Below are positions 9,836 to 19,458 of a stretch of DNA of 62,677 nucleotides, one piece after another. The notes below the pieces were generated by a model. It saw only the letters and a program-made list of their open reading frames with translations, did not search any database and had not been told where the DNA came from. Position 1 is the first letter of the stretch; every line of letters starts with the position of its first letter. Both the position numbers and the translations under genes were made by a program. This stretch comes from an uncultured Alphaproteobacteria bacterium (lineage in GTDB: Bacteria; Pseudomonadota; Alphaproteobacteria; Rhodobacterales; Rhodobacteraceae): assembly GCA_902600895.1 (NCBI GenBank), contig CACKLF010000006.1:1-62677 (forward strand), written 5' to 3'.

Positions 9836-9863
9836 TATTCACTTATTAGGTACAAAAACAAAT

Positions 9864-11876
9864 ATGCAAACTCAAAGCCGGATAAAAACATTTAATAAAC
9901 TTCTCATCGCTAATCGTGGTGAAATAGCTCTTCGCATTATTAAAACAGCAAAGCAATTGGGTTTAAAAACTGTGGCTGTTTACAGCCGGGTAGATTTTGA
10001 AAGCCCTCACGTCAGTTTTGCCGACCAATCAGTATGTATAGGTGATGGTCCTGTAGCTGGAAGCTATTTGAACCATAAAAAGATAATTTCTGCTGCTATA
10101 AATTCGGGTTCTCAAGCAATTCATCCAGGCTATGGGTTTCTTTCTGAAAATGCTAAGTTTGCAAAGTCATGTATGCAAAATGATTTGATATTTGTAGGAC
10201 CATCCGCAGCGTCTATCGAGTTGATGGCAGACAAAGCGCATGCGAAAAATTTGCTAGAAAAAGTAGGTGTGCCTTGTATACCAGGGTTTGAAGAAAAGGG
10301 TTTAAGCTTTAAAGAAGTTTTGAGAAAAGCTATGAACATTGGATTTCCTGTCATGGTTAAAGCTGCAGCAGGTGGTGGTGGCAAAGGCATGCGTTTAGTT
10401 TCTTCAGCAGATGAACTTGAAAAGTCAATAAGCCTTGCCAAAGCAGAAGCTCAAAATTTTTTTGGCTCAGATAAAATTATTATTGAAAAGGCGATTCTTG
10501 ATTCAAAACATGTGGAAATCCAGATTTTTGCTGATAAATGGAAAAATTGTATTTCACTAGGTGAACGTGACTGTTCAGTACAGAGGCGAAATCAAAAACT
10601 TATTGAAGAAAGCCCATGTATGAAAATAGATCCTCAACTTCGAAAAAAAATGCAGGATATTTCAGTAATAGCTGCTAGTAAAATCAGTTATACTGGAGCT
10701 GGAACTATAGAATTTCTTCTTGATAGGAAGCAGAATTTTTATTTTTTAGAAATGAATACTAGGCTGCAAGTAGAGCATCCAGTTACAGAAATAGTTACAG
10801 GATTGGATTTAGTAGAAATGCAACTTGAAGTTGCTGATGGCCAGAAATTGAAATTAACTCAGGAAGATATTGAGATGAGTGGTCATGCTATTGAGGTGCG
10901 CTTATATGCAGAAAATCCTTCTGAGCAATATTCCCCCAGTAATGGACGGATTGAGGTCTGGGAAGAGCCCACGGGTGACAGATTAAGAGTAGATTCTGGA
11001 ATTCAAAGTGGACAGACTGTTAGTACACTTTATGACGGTTTGCTTGTTAAGATAATTGGAAAGGGAGCGACCCGTGATGAGGCTCGCAAAATACTACTTA
11101 AAGGTCTTTCTGATACGATTTTAATTGGCCCAGAAATAAATAGAGATTTCTTATTAGATGTTTTATCACACGAAGAATTTTCCAGAGGGGAAATCAGTAC
11201 AGATTTTATCCATAAAATTTTTCCTAGAGGTTATAATAAGATTGAACCTCAACCTGTGCACTATGCTATTTCAGTTGTTTTGTATGTATTTCAACAAATG
11301 GAACGATACAGGGAAAAATCAATTCGTATGCCATTAGAACTGCTCGGTTGGAGCAGCCAGGGCTCAGTGAGCTCATCCCTGAAAATAAAGTATTTGGAAA
11401 AGGAGGTTGATGTCATAGTCGGTGTGAAAGGCTTTAATACGATATCAATTTCCATAGAAACACAAGAATTCACCTTTTTTATGGATCAGCATAAATTACT
11501 ATTAGAAGGCAGGGTTCTAGATATAAAGTACTTTTATGCTACTTCTAGGTATCTTTACTTATTCCTTGACAAGTTAAGTTTTAAATTTGCATTAGAGCAA
11601 CCTATACCACCTGATAATATTCAAGATTCTGAAAGGCATATTGTTGCCCCCATGCCAGGAGTATTAGTATCCTTATCAGTAGAAAAAGGAAACTCTGTTT
11701 CCATTGGTGATCACATTGGAACATTGGAGGCTATGAAAATGCAACATGAAATATTAGCTACTATGAATGGTATAATAGTTAATACGCATAAGTCTGAGGG
11801 CCAACAAGTTCAGGCGGAAGAACTAATTGCAGAAATTGAAGAGATGTCAGAGGGGGGTCAAGATGGAGCAGGCTGA
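9864..11876 (+). CDS. Acyl-CoA carboxylase alpha subunit (biotin carboxylase + biotin carrier domain), AtuF-like
   Basis: A 670-residue biotin-dependent carboxylase alpha chain. The biotin carboxylase half shows the N-terminal LIANRGEIALRII, HPGYGFLSEN, the glycine-rich ATP-grasp loop AAAGGGGKGM and EMNTRLQVEHPVTE. The C-terminal carrier domain carries the biotinyl lysine at about residue 625 in EAMKMQHE. This is the standard layout of methylcrotonyl- and geranyl-CoA carboxylase alpha subunits. It carboxylates biotin with ATP and bicarbonate for the beta subunit encoded just upstream. Its 3' end overlaps the next gene by 14 bases. A biotin ligase is not encoded here. Confidence 0.96.
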   Translation: MQTQSRIKTFNKLLIANRGEIALRIIKTAKQLGLKTVAVYSRVDFESPHVSFADQSVCIGDGPVAGSYLNHKKIISAAINSGSQAIHPGYGFLSENAKFAKSCMQNDLIFVGPSAASIELMADKAHAKNLLEKVGVPCIPGFEEKGLSFKEVLRKAMNIGFPVMVKAAAGGGGKGMRLVSSADELEKSISLAKAEAQNFFGSDKIIIEKAILDSKHVEIQIFADKWKNCISLGERDCSVQRRNQKLIEESPCMKIDPQLRKKMQDISVIAASKISYTGAGTIEFLLDRKQNFYFLEMNTRLQVEHPVTEIVTGLDLVEMQLEVADGQKLKLTQEDIEMSGHAIEVRLYAENPSEQYSPSNGRIEVWEEPTGDRLRVDSGIQSGQTVSTLYDGLLVKIIGKGATRDEARKILLKGLSDTILIGPEINRDFLLDVLSHEEFSRGEISTDFIHKIFPRGYNKIEPQPVHYAISVVLYVFQQMERYREKSIRMPLELLGWSSQGSVSSSLKIKYLEKEVDVIVGVKGFNTISISIETQEFTFFMDQHKLLLEGRVLDIKYFYATSRYLYLFLDKLSFKFALEQPIPPDNIQDSERHIVAPMPGVLVSLSVEKGNSVSIGDHIGTLEAMKMQHEILATMNGIIVNTHKSEGQQVQAEELIAEIEEMSEGGQDGAG

Positions 11877-12666
11877 TGACTTTCTTGAAGAAAGTCGACA
11901 AATTTTCAAGCTCTTAAGAAATAAATCTGAGGATGCTTTTAGCGAAGTCACTCTTTTTAAAAGTTGGACCATAAATGATGTTATTGGCCATTTGCATATT
12001 TTTAATCATGCTGCAGAATGTTCACTTCAAAGTGCTGAGAGTTTTGATAACTTTTTTACCCCAATAGCAGAGCGACTTAAAGAGGGTGTATCCTTAGTGG
12101 AAGCGCAACGTCCATGGCTCAAGAATTTGTCAGGATTTGAGCTTTTGGATAATTGGTGGGAGGGAAGTAAAGATTTGGCCAGTAAGTACAAAGGTACCGA
12201 TCCTAAAAAACGCTTAAAATGGGCTGGTCCAGAGATGAGTGCACGCTCCTCGGTAACAGCAAGACAAATGGAAACATGGGCTCACGGTCAAGAGTTGTTT
12301 GATGTGTTCTTAGAAAAAAGGGTAGAGCACAATAGGCTTAAGAATATCGCACATTTAGGAGTGTCCACTTTTGAATGGACATTTTTGAATAGAAAATGGC
12401 CTGTGCCAAAAAATGTTCCTGACGTTATTCTAACTGCTCCAACAGGTACTAAATGGGAGTGGAAAGGCGAGAATAGTGATGGTAATGTAGTTACGGGCGA
12501 AGCCAAAGAATTTTGTCAGGTCGTTACTCAGACCAGGAATATTTTGGATACCAAGCTTGAAGTGAGAGGAACAGTGTCTGAAAAGTGGATGAAATATGCT
12601 CAGTGTTTTGCAGGCCCTCCAGAGAATCCTCCTGCAAAAGGAACCAGATATGGAGCTGACGGATAA
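11863..12666 (+). CDS. TIGR03084-like DinB/mycothiol-isomerase-superfamily metal-binding protein
   Basis: A 267-residue protein that resembles the TIGR03084 family, with the fold of the mycothiol-dependent maleylpyruvate isomerase N-terminal domain. Putative metal ligands are His43 (in IGHLHIFNHA) and Glu137-x3-His141 (ETWAH), matching the His/Glu-x3-His triad of that superfamily. Conserved SxVTARQMETWAHGQ-like text identifies the group. The ATG at 11863 is chosen over an upstream frame because AGGGGGG precedes it by about seven bases. It overlaps the biotin carboxylase gene by 14 bases, so it is coupled to the carboxylase. Its reaction is unknown; a thiol-dependent isomerase or lyase step in the same pathway is a hypothesis. 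Confidence 0.75.
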   Translation: MEQADDFLEESRQIFKLLRNKSEDAFSEVTLFKSWTINDVIGHLHIFNHAAECSLQSAESFDNFFTPIAERLKEGVSLVEAQRPWLKNLSGFELLDNWWEGSKDLASKYKGTDPKKRLKWAGPEMSARSSVTARQMETWAHGQELFDVFLEKRVEHNRLKNIAHLGVSTFEWTFLNRKWPVPKNVPDVILTAPTGTKWEWKGENSDGNVVTGEAKEFCQVVTQTRNILDTKLEVRGTVSEKWMKYAQCFAGPPENPPAKGTRYGADG

Positions 12667-12695
12667 TATGTCTAGACACACTTCAGGAGTAGACA

Positions 12696-14081
12696 ATGAA
12701 TTTTAAAAATGGGGACGTTTCTTTTTGGTATAGGGATATTGGAGGATTACCTAAAAAATTTCCTAGCTTGAGTTCAAATGTTGAAGCTGATGTTTGTATC
12801 ATTGGCGGTGGCTATACTGGGCTATGGACTGCCTATTATTTGAAAAAAATTCAGCCAAAACTAACGGTAATTATTTTGGAAAAGGAATTCTGTGGATTTG
12901 GTGCATCTGGGAGAAATGGAGGCTGGTTAACTGGTGGATTTGCCTGGGATCATTTTAAATACCTTGTGTCGAGTGATGAAAGGTCAGTTCAATTATTTGT
13001 TCGAAGGTTATTAGAAACGGTACCTGAAATATTAAATATATGCCAAGAAAATAATATCAATGCTGACATCGCATCAACCTCTGAAGTTAGAGTAGCTACG
13101 AATAGTGCTCAGGTTGATAGGCTTAAGCATGAACTTCAGACAAGAAAATCTTGGGGCGTATCAGAAGATAGAGTCAGTTACATCAAAGGACCTTCCCTAG
13201 AAGACATTATTAAAATACCCAACGCTCAAGGTGCTCTTGTCATGGATGGGGTTGCCAGAGTTCAACCTGCAAAGCTTGTACAGGGTTTGCGAAGTCTGAT
13301 CAGAAAACTAGGAGTGGATATTTATGAAGATACATTGGTTACAGACTATGAGTCAGGAGTGGTCAGCACTTCATTTAATCAAGTAAAATCACGAATAATT
13401 TTACGAACTACAGAAGGTTTTTCAGCCAATTTTAAGACATACAAGAGAGACTTGTTACCACTTAACTCGGCACAGGTGGTGACTAATCCGATAAATAAAT
13501 CAATCTGGTCTGAAATTGGTTGGAGTAAAAATGAGCTTATAGGTGATTATGCACATTCGTATTTTTATGCGCAAAGAACGAGGGAAGGTAGAATTGCACT
13601 TGGGGGAAGGGGTATCCCTTATCGTTTTGGCTCAGTCACCGATAAAGATGGAATCACTCAGAAAAATACAATCATTGCTTTAGAGAAAATTCTTTACAAG
13701 CATTTTCCTTTAGTAAAAGAGGTAGGTATTGATCATGCATGGTGTGGAACTCTAGGAGTTCCTCGTGATTGGTGCGCCTCGGTAAATTTTAACAAAGACA
13801 CTGGATTAGGATGGGCAGGAGGTTACGTGGGGGTAGGAGTATCTACTTCTAACTTAGCTGGCCAAACTCTAGCAGATTTGTGTTTAGATAGAAAAACAGA
13901 AAATATTAAGTTGCCATGGATTAACAGGCGTGTGAGAAAATGGGAAGCTGAGCCATTACGTTGGCTTGGCGTTAGAAGTATGCATAAATTACTTGAATTT
14001 GGGGATGCTAGTGAGGAAAAGAATAACAAATCTTCCAGTGCCTCCAATTTTGCTAATTATGTGATGGGTAGGTCACATTAA
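12696..14081 (+). CDS. FAD-dependent oxidoreductase (DAO family, PuuB-like)
   Basis: A 461-residue D-amino-acid-oxidase-fold flavoenzyme. The dinucleotide motif IIGGGYTGLWTAYYL is near residue 32, followed by GASGRNGGWLTGG, which is typical of gamma-glutamylputrescine oxidase and glycine/sarcosine oxidase relatives. C-terminal AGGYVGVGVSTSNLAG closes the FAD domain. It oxidises an amine or imino acid, producing imine and reduced flavin. AGGAG lies seven bases before the ATG. It follows the TIGR03084-like gene by 29 bases, so it could be the last gene of the carboxylase operon, although its chemistry does not obviously fit that pathway. An amine-catabolic role is inferred from family only. Confidence 0.88.
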   Translation: MNFKNGDVSFWYRDIGGLPKKFPSLSSNVEADVCIIGGGYTGLWTAYYLKKIQPKLTVIILEKEFCGFGASGRNGGWLTGGFAWDHFKYLVSSDERSVQLFVRRLLETVPEILNICQENNINADIASTSEVRVATNSAQVDRLKHELQTRKSWGVSEDRVSYIKGPSLEDIIKIPNAQGALVMDGVARVQPAKLVQGLRSLIRKLGVDIYEDTLVTDYESGVVSTSFNQVKSRIILRTTEGFSANFKTYKRDLLPLNSAQVVTNPINKSIWSEIGWSKNELIGDYAHSYFYAQRTREGRIALGGRGIPYRFGSVTDKDGITQKNTIIALEKILYKHFPLVKEVGIDHAWCGTLGVPRDWCASVNFNKDTGLGWAGGYVGVGVSTSNLAGQTLADLCLDRKTENIKLPWINRRVRKWEAEPLRWLGVRSMHKLLEFGDASEEKNNKSSSASNFANYVMGRSH

Positions 14082-14160
14082 TCTAATTAACTCTCTCCTA
14101 AGTTTACATACTGCTTTAAAAGGAAATGAAATAAAAACATATATCTTTACATTTGGGCTT

Positions 14161-15183
14161 TTGATATTGGGTTCTTTTTGCGGCTACGCTTTATCAAAAA
14201 GTGTGATCCCTATGCCGTTTTTATTTGGAGGTCTTTTTTCCACTTCAGCACTTATGATATCAAATAAAATTTCACAATTTGATAATTACCAATTTCCTTC
14301 CAATTTTAGATTAATTTTCTTGTCTATTATTGCAGTGATGATTGGGGGCACTTTAGATCATGAAATATTAAATTCATTCACTAACCTATGGGTTAGTCTC
14401 AGTGCAATAGCTCTTTTCGTTGTATTCGCTCATATGGTAAATTATTTATTATTTCTCCACCTTGGCAAGTATGATCGAGTGACAGCTTTTTATGCGGGAG
14501 CACCAGGTGGCCTGGTTGAAAGTATGACGCTAGGTGAAGAGGCAGGGGCTGATATACGCGTACTCTCTGTTCAGCATTTTATTCGAATAATCTTAGTCAT
14601 AATAATTGTTCCCACATTATTTTTTTTCTGGAAAGGGAAATTTTTTGGTAGCGCTGGGGGTATAGAGTTGTCAACAGTTCAAACTCAGGTATCAGATTGG
14701 GTTGTTATAATTATACTTTCGCTCGCAGGTATAATCATGGCAGGAAAGGTCAAATTTCCTGCTAAGCAATTCATTGTACCTCTTTTGATTGGGGCTACAG
14801 CATCAGTTATTGACTATCCTAGCTTTTCTATCCCGAATGATCTAATGAATATATGTCAGCTCGTGATCGGAGTAGCCCTTGGGTCACGCTTTATAGGTAT
14901 TACACCACGGTTAATCATAAAAACAGTATGGCTGGGGTTTCTAAGCGTTTTGTTAATGCAAGTCATTGGCCTATTTATATCACTGATACTGATTACTTAT
15001 CTGGAACAAGATCTTGAAATCTTACTTATATGTTTTGCTGCAGGTGGAGTTACCGAAATGAGCCTCATTGCTTTAAGTCTTTCTGCTAACCCCATTTTTG
15101 TTACTGGACACCATATTTTAAGGATCATATTAACTGTCGTTTTTATGGGTATGCTCAAAGGAAATTTTACAGAGCCGAGGTAA
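14161..15183 (+). CDS. AbrB family membrane protein (start codon unresolved)
   Basis: A multi-span AbrB-type inner-membrane protein (duplicated ~150-residue module; family of uncertain transport role). The motif GAPGGLVESMTLGEEAGADIRVLSVQHFIRI marks the mid-protein signature, and AAGGVTEMSLIAL is its repeat in the second half. The coordinates start at the first TTG, but the first membrane helix (TYIFTFGLLILGSF) continues upstream in an open frame back to 14065. No ATG or GTG exists there. An ATA at 14131 has AAGGA six bases before it; an ATG at 14126 is out of frame and would be restored by one extra A. The gene converges with the RND permease gene. Function is not known. Confidence 0.8.
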   Translation: MILGSFCGYALSKSVIPMPFLFGGLFSTSALMISNKISQFDNYQFPSNFRLIFLSIIAVMIGGTLDHEILNSFTNLWVSLSAIALFVVFAHMVNYLLFLHLGKYDRVTAFYAGAPGGLVESMTLGEEAGADIRVLSVQHFIRIILVIIIVPTLFFFWKGKFFGSAGGIELSTVQTQVSDWVVIIILSLAGIIMAGKVKFPAKQFIVPLLIGATASVIDYPSFSIPNDLMNICQLVIGVALGSRFIGITPRLIIKTVWLGFLSVLLMQVIGLFISLILITYLEQDLEILLICFAAGGVTEMSLIALSLSANPIFVTGHHILRIILTVVFMGMLKGNFTEPR

Positions 15184-15190
15184 AAGCTCA

Positions 15191-18100
15191 TCATTCGGCT
15201 GCAATTGAGCTATCTTTATTATGATAGCCTAGGTACATACCCTTCAGCCTTTGCTTAACATTTACTAATAAAATATTTGTTTTAGCACCAAGAACAAGAA
15301 GAGCAGGAGTTGCTAGGAGGGTAAGAGCTGTAGCAAATGTTAAACCTCCGGCAATGGTGCTTGATAAAGTTGTCCACCATTGACTCGATGGTGCGCCGAC
15401 TAAGATCTCTCTGCCTCCAAACTTAATTGTCCATTCAAAAACCATTGGGAGCAGTCCTAAAATTGTCGTGATGGCAGTCAAAAGAACTGGTCGAAATCGA
15501 ACAAGTCCAGCTCGAAATGCAGCCGCCTTAGCGTCGTAGCCTTTTTTTATGTATTCATTGAAGGTATCAATCAAAACAATATTGTTGTTAACAACTATTC
15601 CAGCAAGAGCAATTATTCCCATTCCAGACATTACAATTCCGAAAGGTCTGCCGGTTAACCATAATCCGAGAAAAACACCCCCAGTTGAAAGTACTATAGC
15701 TGACATTGTGACAAATGTTTGCCAAGCAGAGTTAAATTGAATCATTAATACAATAATCATCAATACCAACGAGATGACAAAAGACTGCATCAAAAAAGCT
15801 TGTGTCTCCTGAATATCTTCGTCCTCGCCACCGAATGACACCTCCACACCTTCAGTAATGGGTTTTTCGTCTAGACTTTCTTTTAATTTATTTACCATTT
15901 CTGAAGCTAAGAGTCCGTCTTCTACGTCAGAGTCTATATAGTAGAACCTGACCCCATCTTTACGTTCAACATTTCCAGAGGTAGGGGTGGGTTTTAATTT
16001 AGCAAATGTTGAGAGGGGGACAAACTCTCCAGTAGAAGTTGGTATCTTTAGTTCCTGCAATCGATCCAGGTTTCTTTGATCCTTCAAAAACCTTAGCTTC
16101 ACATCAAGTTCGTCCTCAATATCGTCGGGCCTATAATCAGAAATATCAATACCTGCTGTAAGAAGTTTCACCATTTCGCCTAATGAGTAAACAGATACAC
16201 CATGCCGACTTGCTGCATCACGGTCGATGTCAATTATCCAATCCATTCCAGGCAGTGGGCGGCTATCAGTTATATCTACAAAACCGCCTAATTTGTCCAT
16301 GCGACCACGAATGTCTTTAACCGCCTCAGATAGTTTATTCATATCACTTCCGAGTAATTCAATGTGAATTGGTACGCCGCCACCAGGGCCCTCTTGTTGA
16401 GCCTTGATGTTGACTTCAGCACCAGGGATACCGGATATACGACTTCGCATTTCGTCAATTAATTCTGTAGCTTTTTCTCTCTTGTCCCAATCATCAAACA
16501 CTGTTCGGACAAAGCCAACGGAGTCTTTTGGATCTTGACCGTCTGGATCTTGTGTCTTGGCATACTTAGCATCCACGCCTGATAGAACACCAATGCGCTC
16601 TTCAGTGGCTCGTACTATAGCATCTTTTTCTTCTGCCGATAAGTCACCTCTTGCCAACACTTGAACAACAGCTTGTTCCGGTTCTATCTCGGGAAAAAAG
16701 CTTACACCCAAACCTGCAGAAAAATAACCACCAAAGGCTAGAACCATTGAAGCGATGACGGTAAGAACTACCATTACGGGATAATGTAGAGCGAGTTTGA
16801 GTATGTTTCTATACATATGTGGCGCAGATTCCTTAGCACCGTAAGACTTTGAGGTGTTGAGTTTTCCCATTTTGCCACCGAGGACAGGTATAAAAATCAA
16901 GGCCATGAAAAGTGATGCAGATAGCACGCACATTACTGTTATTGGAAGATATTTCATAAAGCTTCCAACTATTCCTGGCCACACAAGTAAAGGTAGAAAT
17001 ACCATTAGAGTAGTTACGGTAGATGCAATAATGGGCCATGCCATTCGCGATGCGCCTTCAATATAAGCAGATGTTCGCGACATGCCCTGAGAAACTTTTC
17101 TATCTGCATACTCAACCGTTACAATGACACCATCTACCAACATACCAGCTACAAGAATGAGAGAAAACAAAACTATGATGTTCATAGTTACACCCAAGTT
17201 GAATATGACGGCGATCCCTAAAAGAAAGCTGCCTGGTATCGCAAGGCCGACTAATATTCCATTGCGAAGTCCAAGAGTAGCTACAATAACCACCATGACG
17301 ATAAGTATCGCAGCGAGAACGTTGTTACCCAAATCGCCTAAAAGGTTTTTTACAGTCTCTGAATCATCATACAGATAGGTTGCCTTAACCCCGTCTGGCA
17401 TCATTGAAACACCGGTATCTATGACCATGCGAGACGCCTCTATCACTTCAATAATGTTTGCTCCTACCCGTTTCTTTACGTCTAAAACGATAGATTTTTC
17501 ACCGTTTACACGTGACCAGCTATCAGGTTCTTTAAATGCCCGTCTGACAATAGCTATATCCCCGAATTTAATAGTTGTGCCGTCTGCCACTTTTATGGGC
17601 ATGGAAATTAAATCATCTACGGTCTCTATCACACCAGGAACTTTGACTACCATTCTTCCGGCGCCGGTATCTATAGCTCCGGCAGTAACGAGTTGGTTAT
17701 TGCTACTCACTAAGCTAATAACAGTGGAGGGATTAAGCCCGTATGATTCCATGGCTCCAGCATCAACTAGGATCTCAACTAGCTCTTCTCTGTCGCCTCC
17801 TATGTCGACTTCCAAAACTCCTGGAATTGACTCTAGTCGATCTTTTATCTCTCTAGCTGCAAAAATAAGGGATTGTTCGGGAACTGGGCCGTATATTGCA
17901 GCAGTAAGAATGGGAAAAAGAGACAAAGAAACTTCAAATACTTTTGGCTCTTCTGCTCCTGGTGGAAGATCTTGTTTAGCCTTATCTACGGCCTCCCTTA
18001 CATCATCCAGAGCTAAATCAATATCTTCACCTGCTAAAAATTCAAGAGTTATTGATGCATAACCTTCTGCGCCTACAGCAGTCATCTTATCAAGTCCAGC

Positions 18101-18325
18101 CACAGTTCTTAAATTCTTTTCTAGCGGCTTCACAAGTAATTTTTCGGCATCACCCGGGGAAATTCCATCATATCCAACGGAAACATATGCAACTGGTATA
18201 TCTACATCAGGTGTAGCCTCTTTAGGAATATTTATATATGCATTCGTTCCTATGAAGAAAATAAGTAGAAGCCCCAAGATAACCGCACCTGGTCGACTAA
18301 AACAAGCTGTAATTAGGCCCCGCAT
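15191..18325 (-). CDS. RND efflux transporter permease subunit
   Basis: A 1044-residue RND pump protein, full length for the family, with an N-terminal helix, two large periplasmic loops and twelve predicted helices. It works in the inner membrane with the adaptor encoded five bases upstream and an outer-membrane channel not present here. TM4 reads AGMLVDGVIVTVEY, with one Asp where AcrB has two (Asp407-Asp408). TM10 reads GIVVNNNIVLID, with Asn where AcrB has Lys940. Such changes occur in several non-AcrB branches, so proton coupling may differ. Substrates may be hydrophobic compounds; a link to terpenoid tolerance beside the atu-like genes is speculation. Confidence 0.95.
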   Translation of the reverse strand: MRGLITACFSRPGAVILGLLLIFFIGTNAYINIPKEATPDVDIPVAYVSVGYDGISPGDAEKLLVKPLEKNLRTVAGLDKMTAVGAEGYASITLEFLAGEDIDLALDDVREAVDKAKQDLPPGAEEPKVFEVSLSLFPILTAAIYGPVPEQSLIFAAREIKDRLESIPGVLEVDIGGDREELVEILVDAGAMESYGLNPSTVISLVSSNNQLVTAGAIDTGAGRMVVKVPGVIETVDDLISMPIKVADGTTIKFGDIAIVRRAFKEPDSWSRVNGEKSIVLDVKKRVGANIIEVIEASRMVIDTGVSMMPDGVKATYLYDDSETVKNLLGDLGNNVLAAILIVMVVIVATLGLRNGILVGLAIPGSFLLGIAVIFNLGVTMNIIVLFSLILVAGMLVDGVIVTVEYADRKVSQGMSRTSAYIEGASRMAWPIIASTVTTLMVFLPLLVWPGIVGSFMKYLPITVMCVLSASLFMALIFIPVLGGKMGKLNTSKSYGAKESAPHMYRNILKLALHYPVMVVLTVIASMVLAFGGYFSAGLGVSFFPEIEPEQAVVQVLARGDLSAEEKDAIVRATEERIGVLSGVDAKYAKTQDPDGQDPKDSVGFVRTVFDDWDKREKATELIDEMRSRISGIPGAEVNIKAQQEGPGGGVPIHIELLGSDMNKLSEAVKDIRGRMDKLGGFVDITDSRPLPGMDWIIDIDRDAASRHGVSVYSLGEMVKLLTAGIDISDYRPDDIEDELDVKLRFLKDQRNLDRLQELKIPTSTGEFVPLSTFAKLKPTPTSGNVERKDGVRFYYIDSDVEDGLLASEMVNKLKESLDEKPITEGVEVSFGGEDEDIQETQAFLMQSFVISLVLMIIVLMIQFNSAWQTFVTMSAIVLSTGGVFLGLWLTGRPFGIVMSGMGIIALAGIVVNNNIVLIDTFNEYIKKGYDAKAAAFRAGLVRFRPVLLTAITTILGLLPMVFEWTIKFGGREILVGAPSSQWWTTLSSTIAGGLTFATALTLLATPALLVLGAKTNILLVNVKQRLKGMYLGYHNKDSSIAAE

Positions 18326-18330
18326 TATTT

Positions 18331-19458
18331 TTAATTCCCTTTTTCCAATTCAAATTCTATTTCCTCACCCTCACTCACAAAAGCTTGGCCGGTTGTAAGC
18401 ATTAGGTCACCATCTTTTAGACCGGATACGAAAGCCATATTTCCCGAGGCTCGGACCAAATTCACATCAATAATTTTAACAACGTTAATGTCATCCACCA
18501 ACTTTACTTTCAGAGATCCATCTTCACTGATAGCTAAATGTGCTGGTGAAACCAAAAAAGCTTCAGCATTATCAATTATAATTGAGACTTCGGAGCTCAT
18601 ACCAGATCGCACACTTCCGTCTGTGTTATCAATTTCAATTTCAACATCAAATGTTCTTGTGGCTTCATTTGCTGAAGATGCTACCTTTTTAACAAAACCC
18701 TTCTTCTCTTGGGTGCCCGGTATGGCAATAATTACTTCATTACCAACTGATATTTTACCCACTTGGGTTTGTGGTACTGGTGCAATCAGTTTCATAGGGT
18801 TCATTCCTAAAATTGTTGCCACAGTACGATCTTTCTGTACAAATTGACCTGACTCCAAAGATAAAATTTCTAATTTTCCAGATTTAGGGGCGCGCAGTTC
18901 TGTAAAGTCTAATTGCTGTCTGATACTGGCAACTTGAGCTTGGGCCTGTTTCAGAGCAGCCTCAGATTGAATTAAATCTAAGCTTGAGGCAAAATTTTGT
19001 TTTCCTAGTTTCTCAGCGATTTCAAAAGACTGTTTTGCCGATTTCTCAGCTGCTATGGCTGCTTCTAAGTCTGTAAGTAAAGTTTCTTTATCTAAAATGG
19101 CCAAAATTTGGCCTTCTGATACGTCCGTTCCCTCGTTTACAAGAATTTGTGTTACTAAACCATTTCGGCGAGCTATTACGTCGATACTAAATGTTGGTTC
19201 AGTGGCTCCACTAGCCCTTACAAAAATATTCGTCTTTTCGTTTATTACCTTCACTGCAGACACGATGAAGCTTTTTTTGTCATCTTCATTGCTTTCGGAA
19301 ACAACTACCTGTTTGATGCCTTCAGGAGGACCGGGTAAAATATCATCGGATACCATCCAACTTACCACCCCTGCGGCAATCAAACCGGCTAACCAATAAG
19401 AGGCAGGTACTATTCTAAAAACACGCTTAATTATACCGGGTCTTGCGGGTTCAGTCAT
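18331..19458 (-). CDS. RND efflux periplasmic adaptor (membrane fusion protein)
   Basis: A membrane-fusion protein of about 375 residues. It has an N-terminal signal/anchor helix (SYWLAGLIAAGVVSWMV), a biotinyl-lipoyl-like half motif (VTQILVNEGTDVSEGQILAILD), a helical hairpin (residues ~125-190), the second lipoyl half, and beta-barrel domains. It joins the RND permease to an outer-membrane channel. The ATG at 19458 is preferred; a GTG at 19473 would add five residues and neither has a strong ribosome site. It is first in the two-gene operon. Its promoter must lie in the 19459-19722 gap shared with the divergent purine permease. Confidence 0.93.
   Translation of the reverse strand: MTEPARPGIIKRVFRIVPASYWLAGLIAAGVVSWMVSDDILPGPPEGIKQVVVSESNEDDKKSFIVSAVKVINEKTNIFVRASGATEPTFSIDVIARRNGLVTQILVNEGTDVSEGQILAILDKETLLTDLEAAIAAEKSAKQSFEIAEKLGKQNFASSLDLIQSEAALKQAQAQVASIRQQLDFTELRAPKSGKLEILSLESGQFVQKDRTVATILGMNPMKLIAPVPQTQVGKISVGNEVIIAIPGTQEKKGFVKKVASSANEATRTFDVEIEIDNTDGSVRSGMSSEVSIIIDNAEAFLVSPAHLAISEDGSLKVKLVDDINVVKIIDVNLVRASGNMAFVSGLKDGDLMLTTGQAFVSEGEEIEFELEKGN

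Noticed and set aside
17421-18062. 213-codon plus-strand frame opposite the RND permease gene
   Set aside because: It mirrors the permease codons, has a biased Ser/Thr/Pro-rich composition and no ribosome site.
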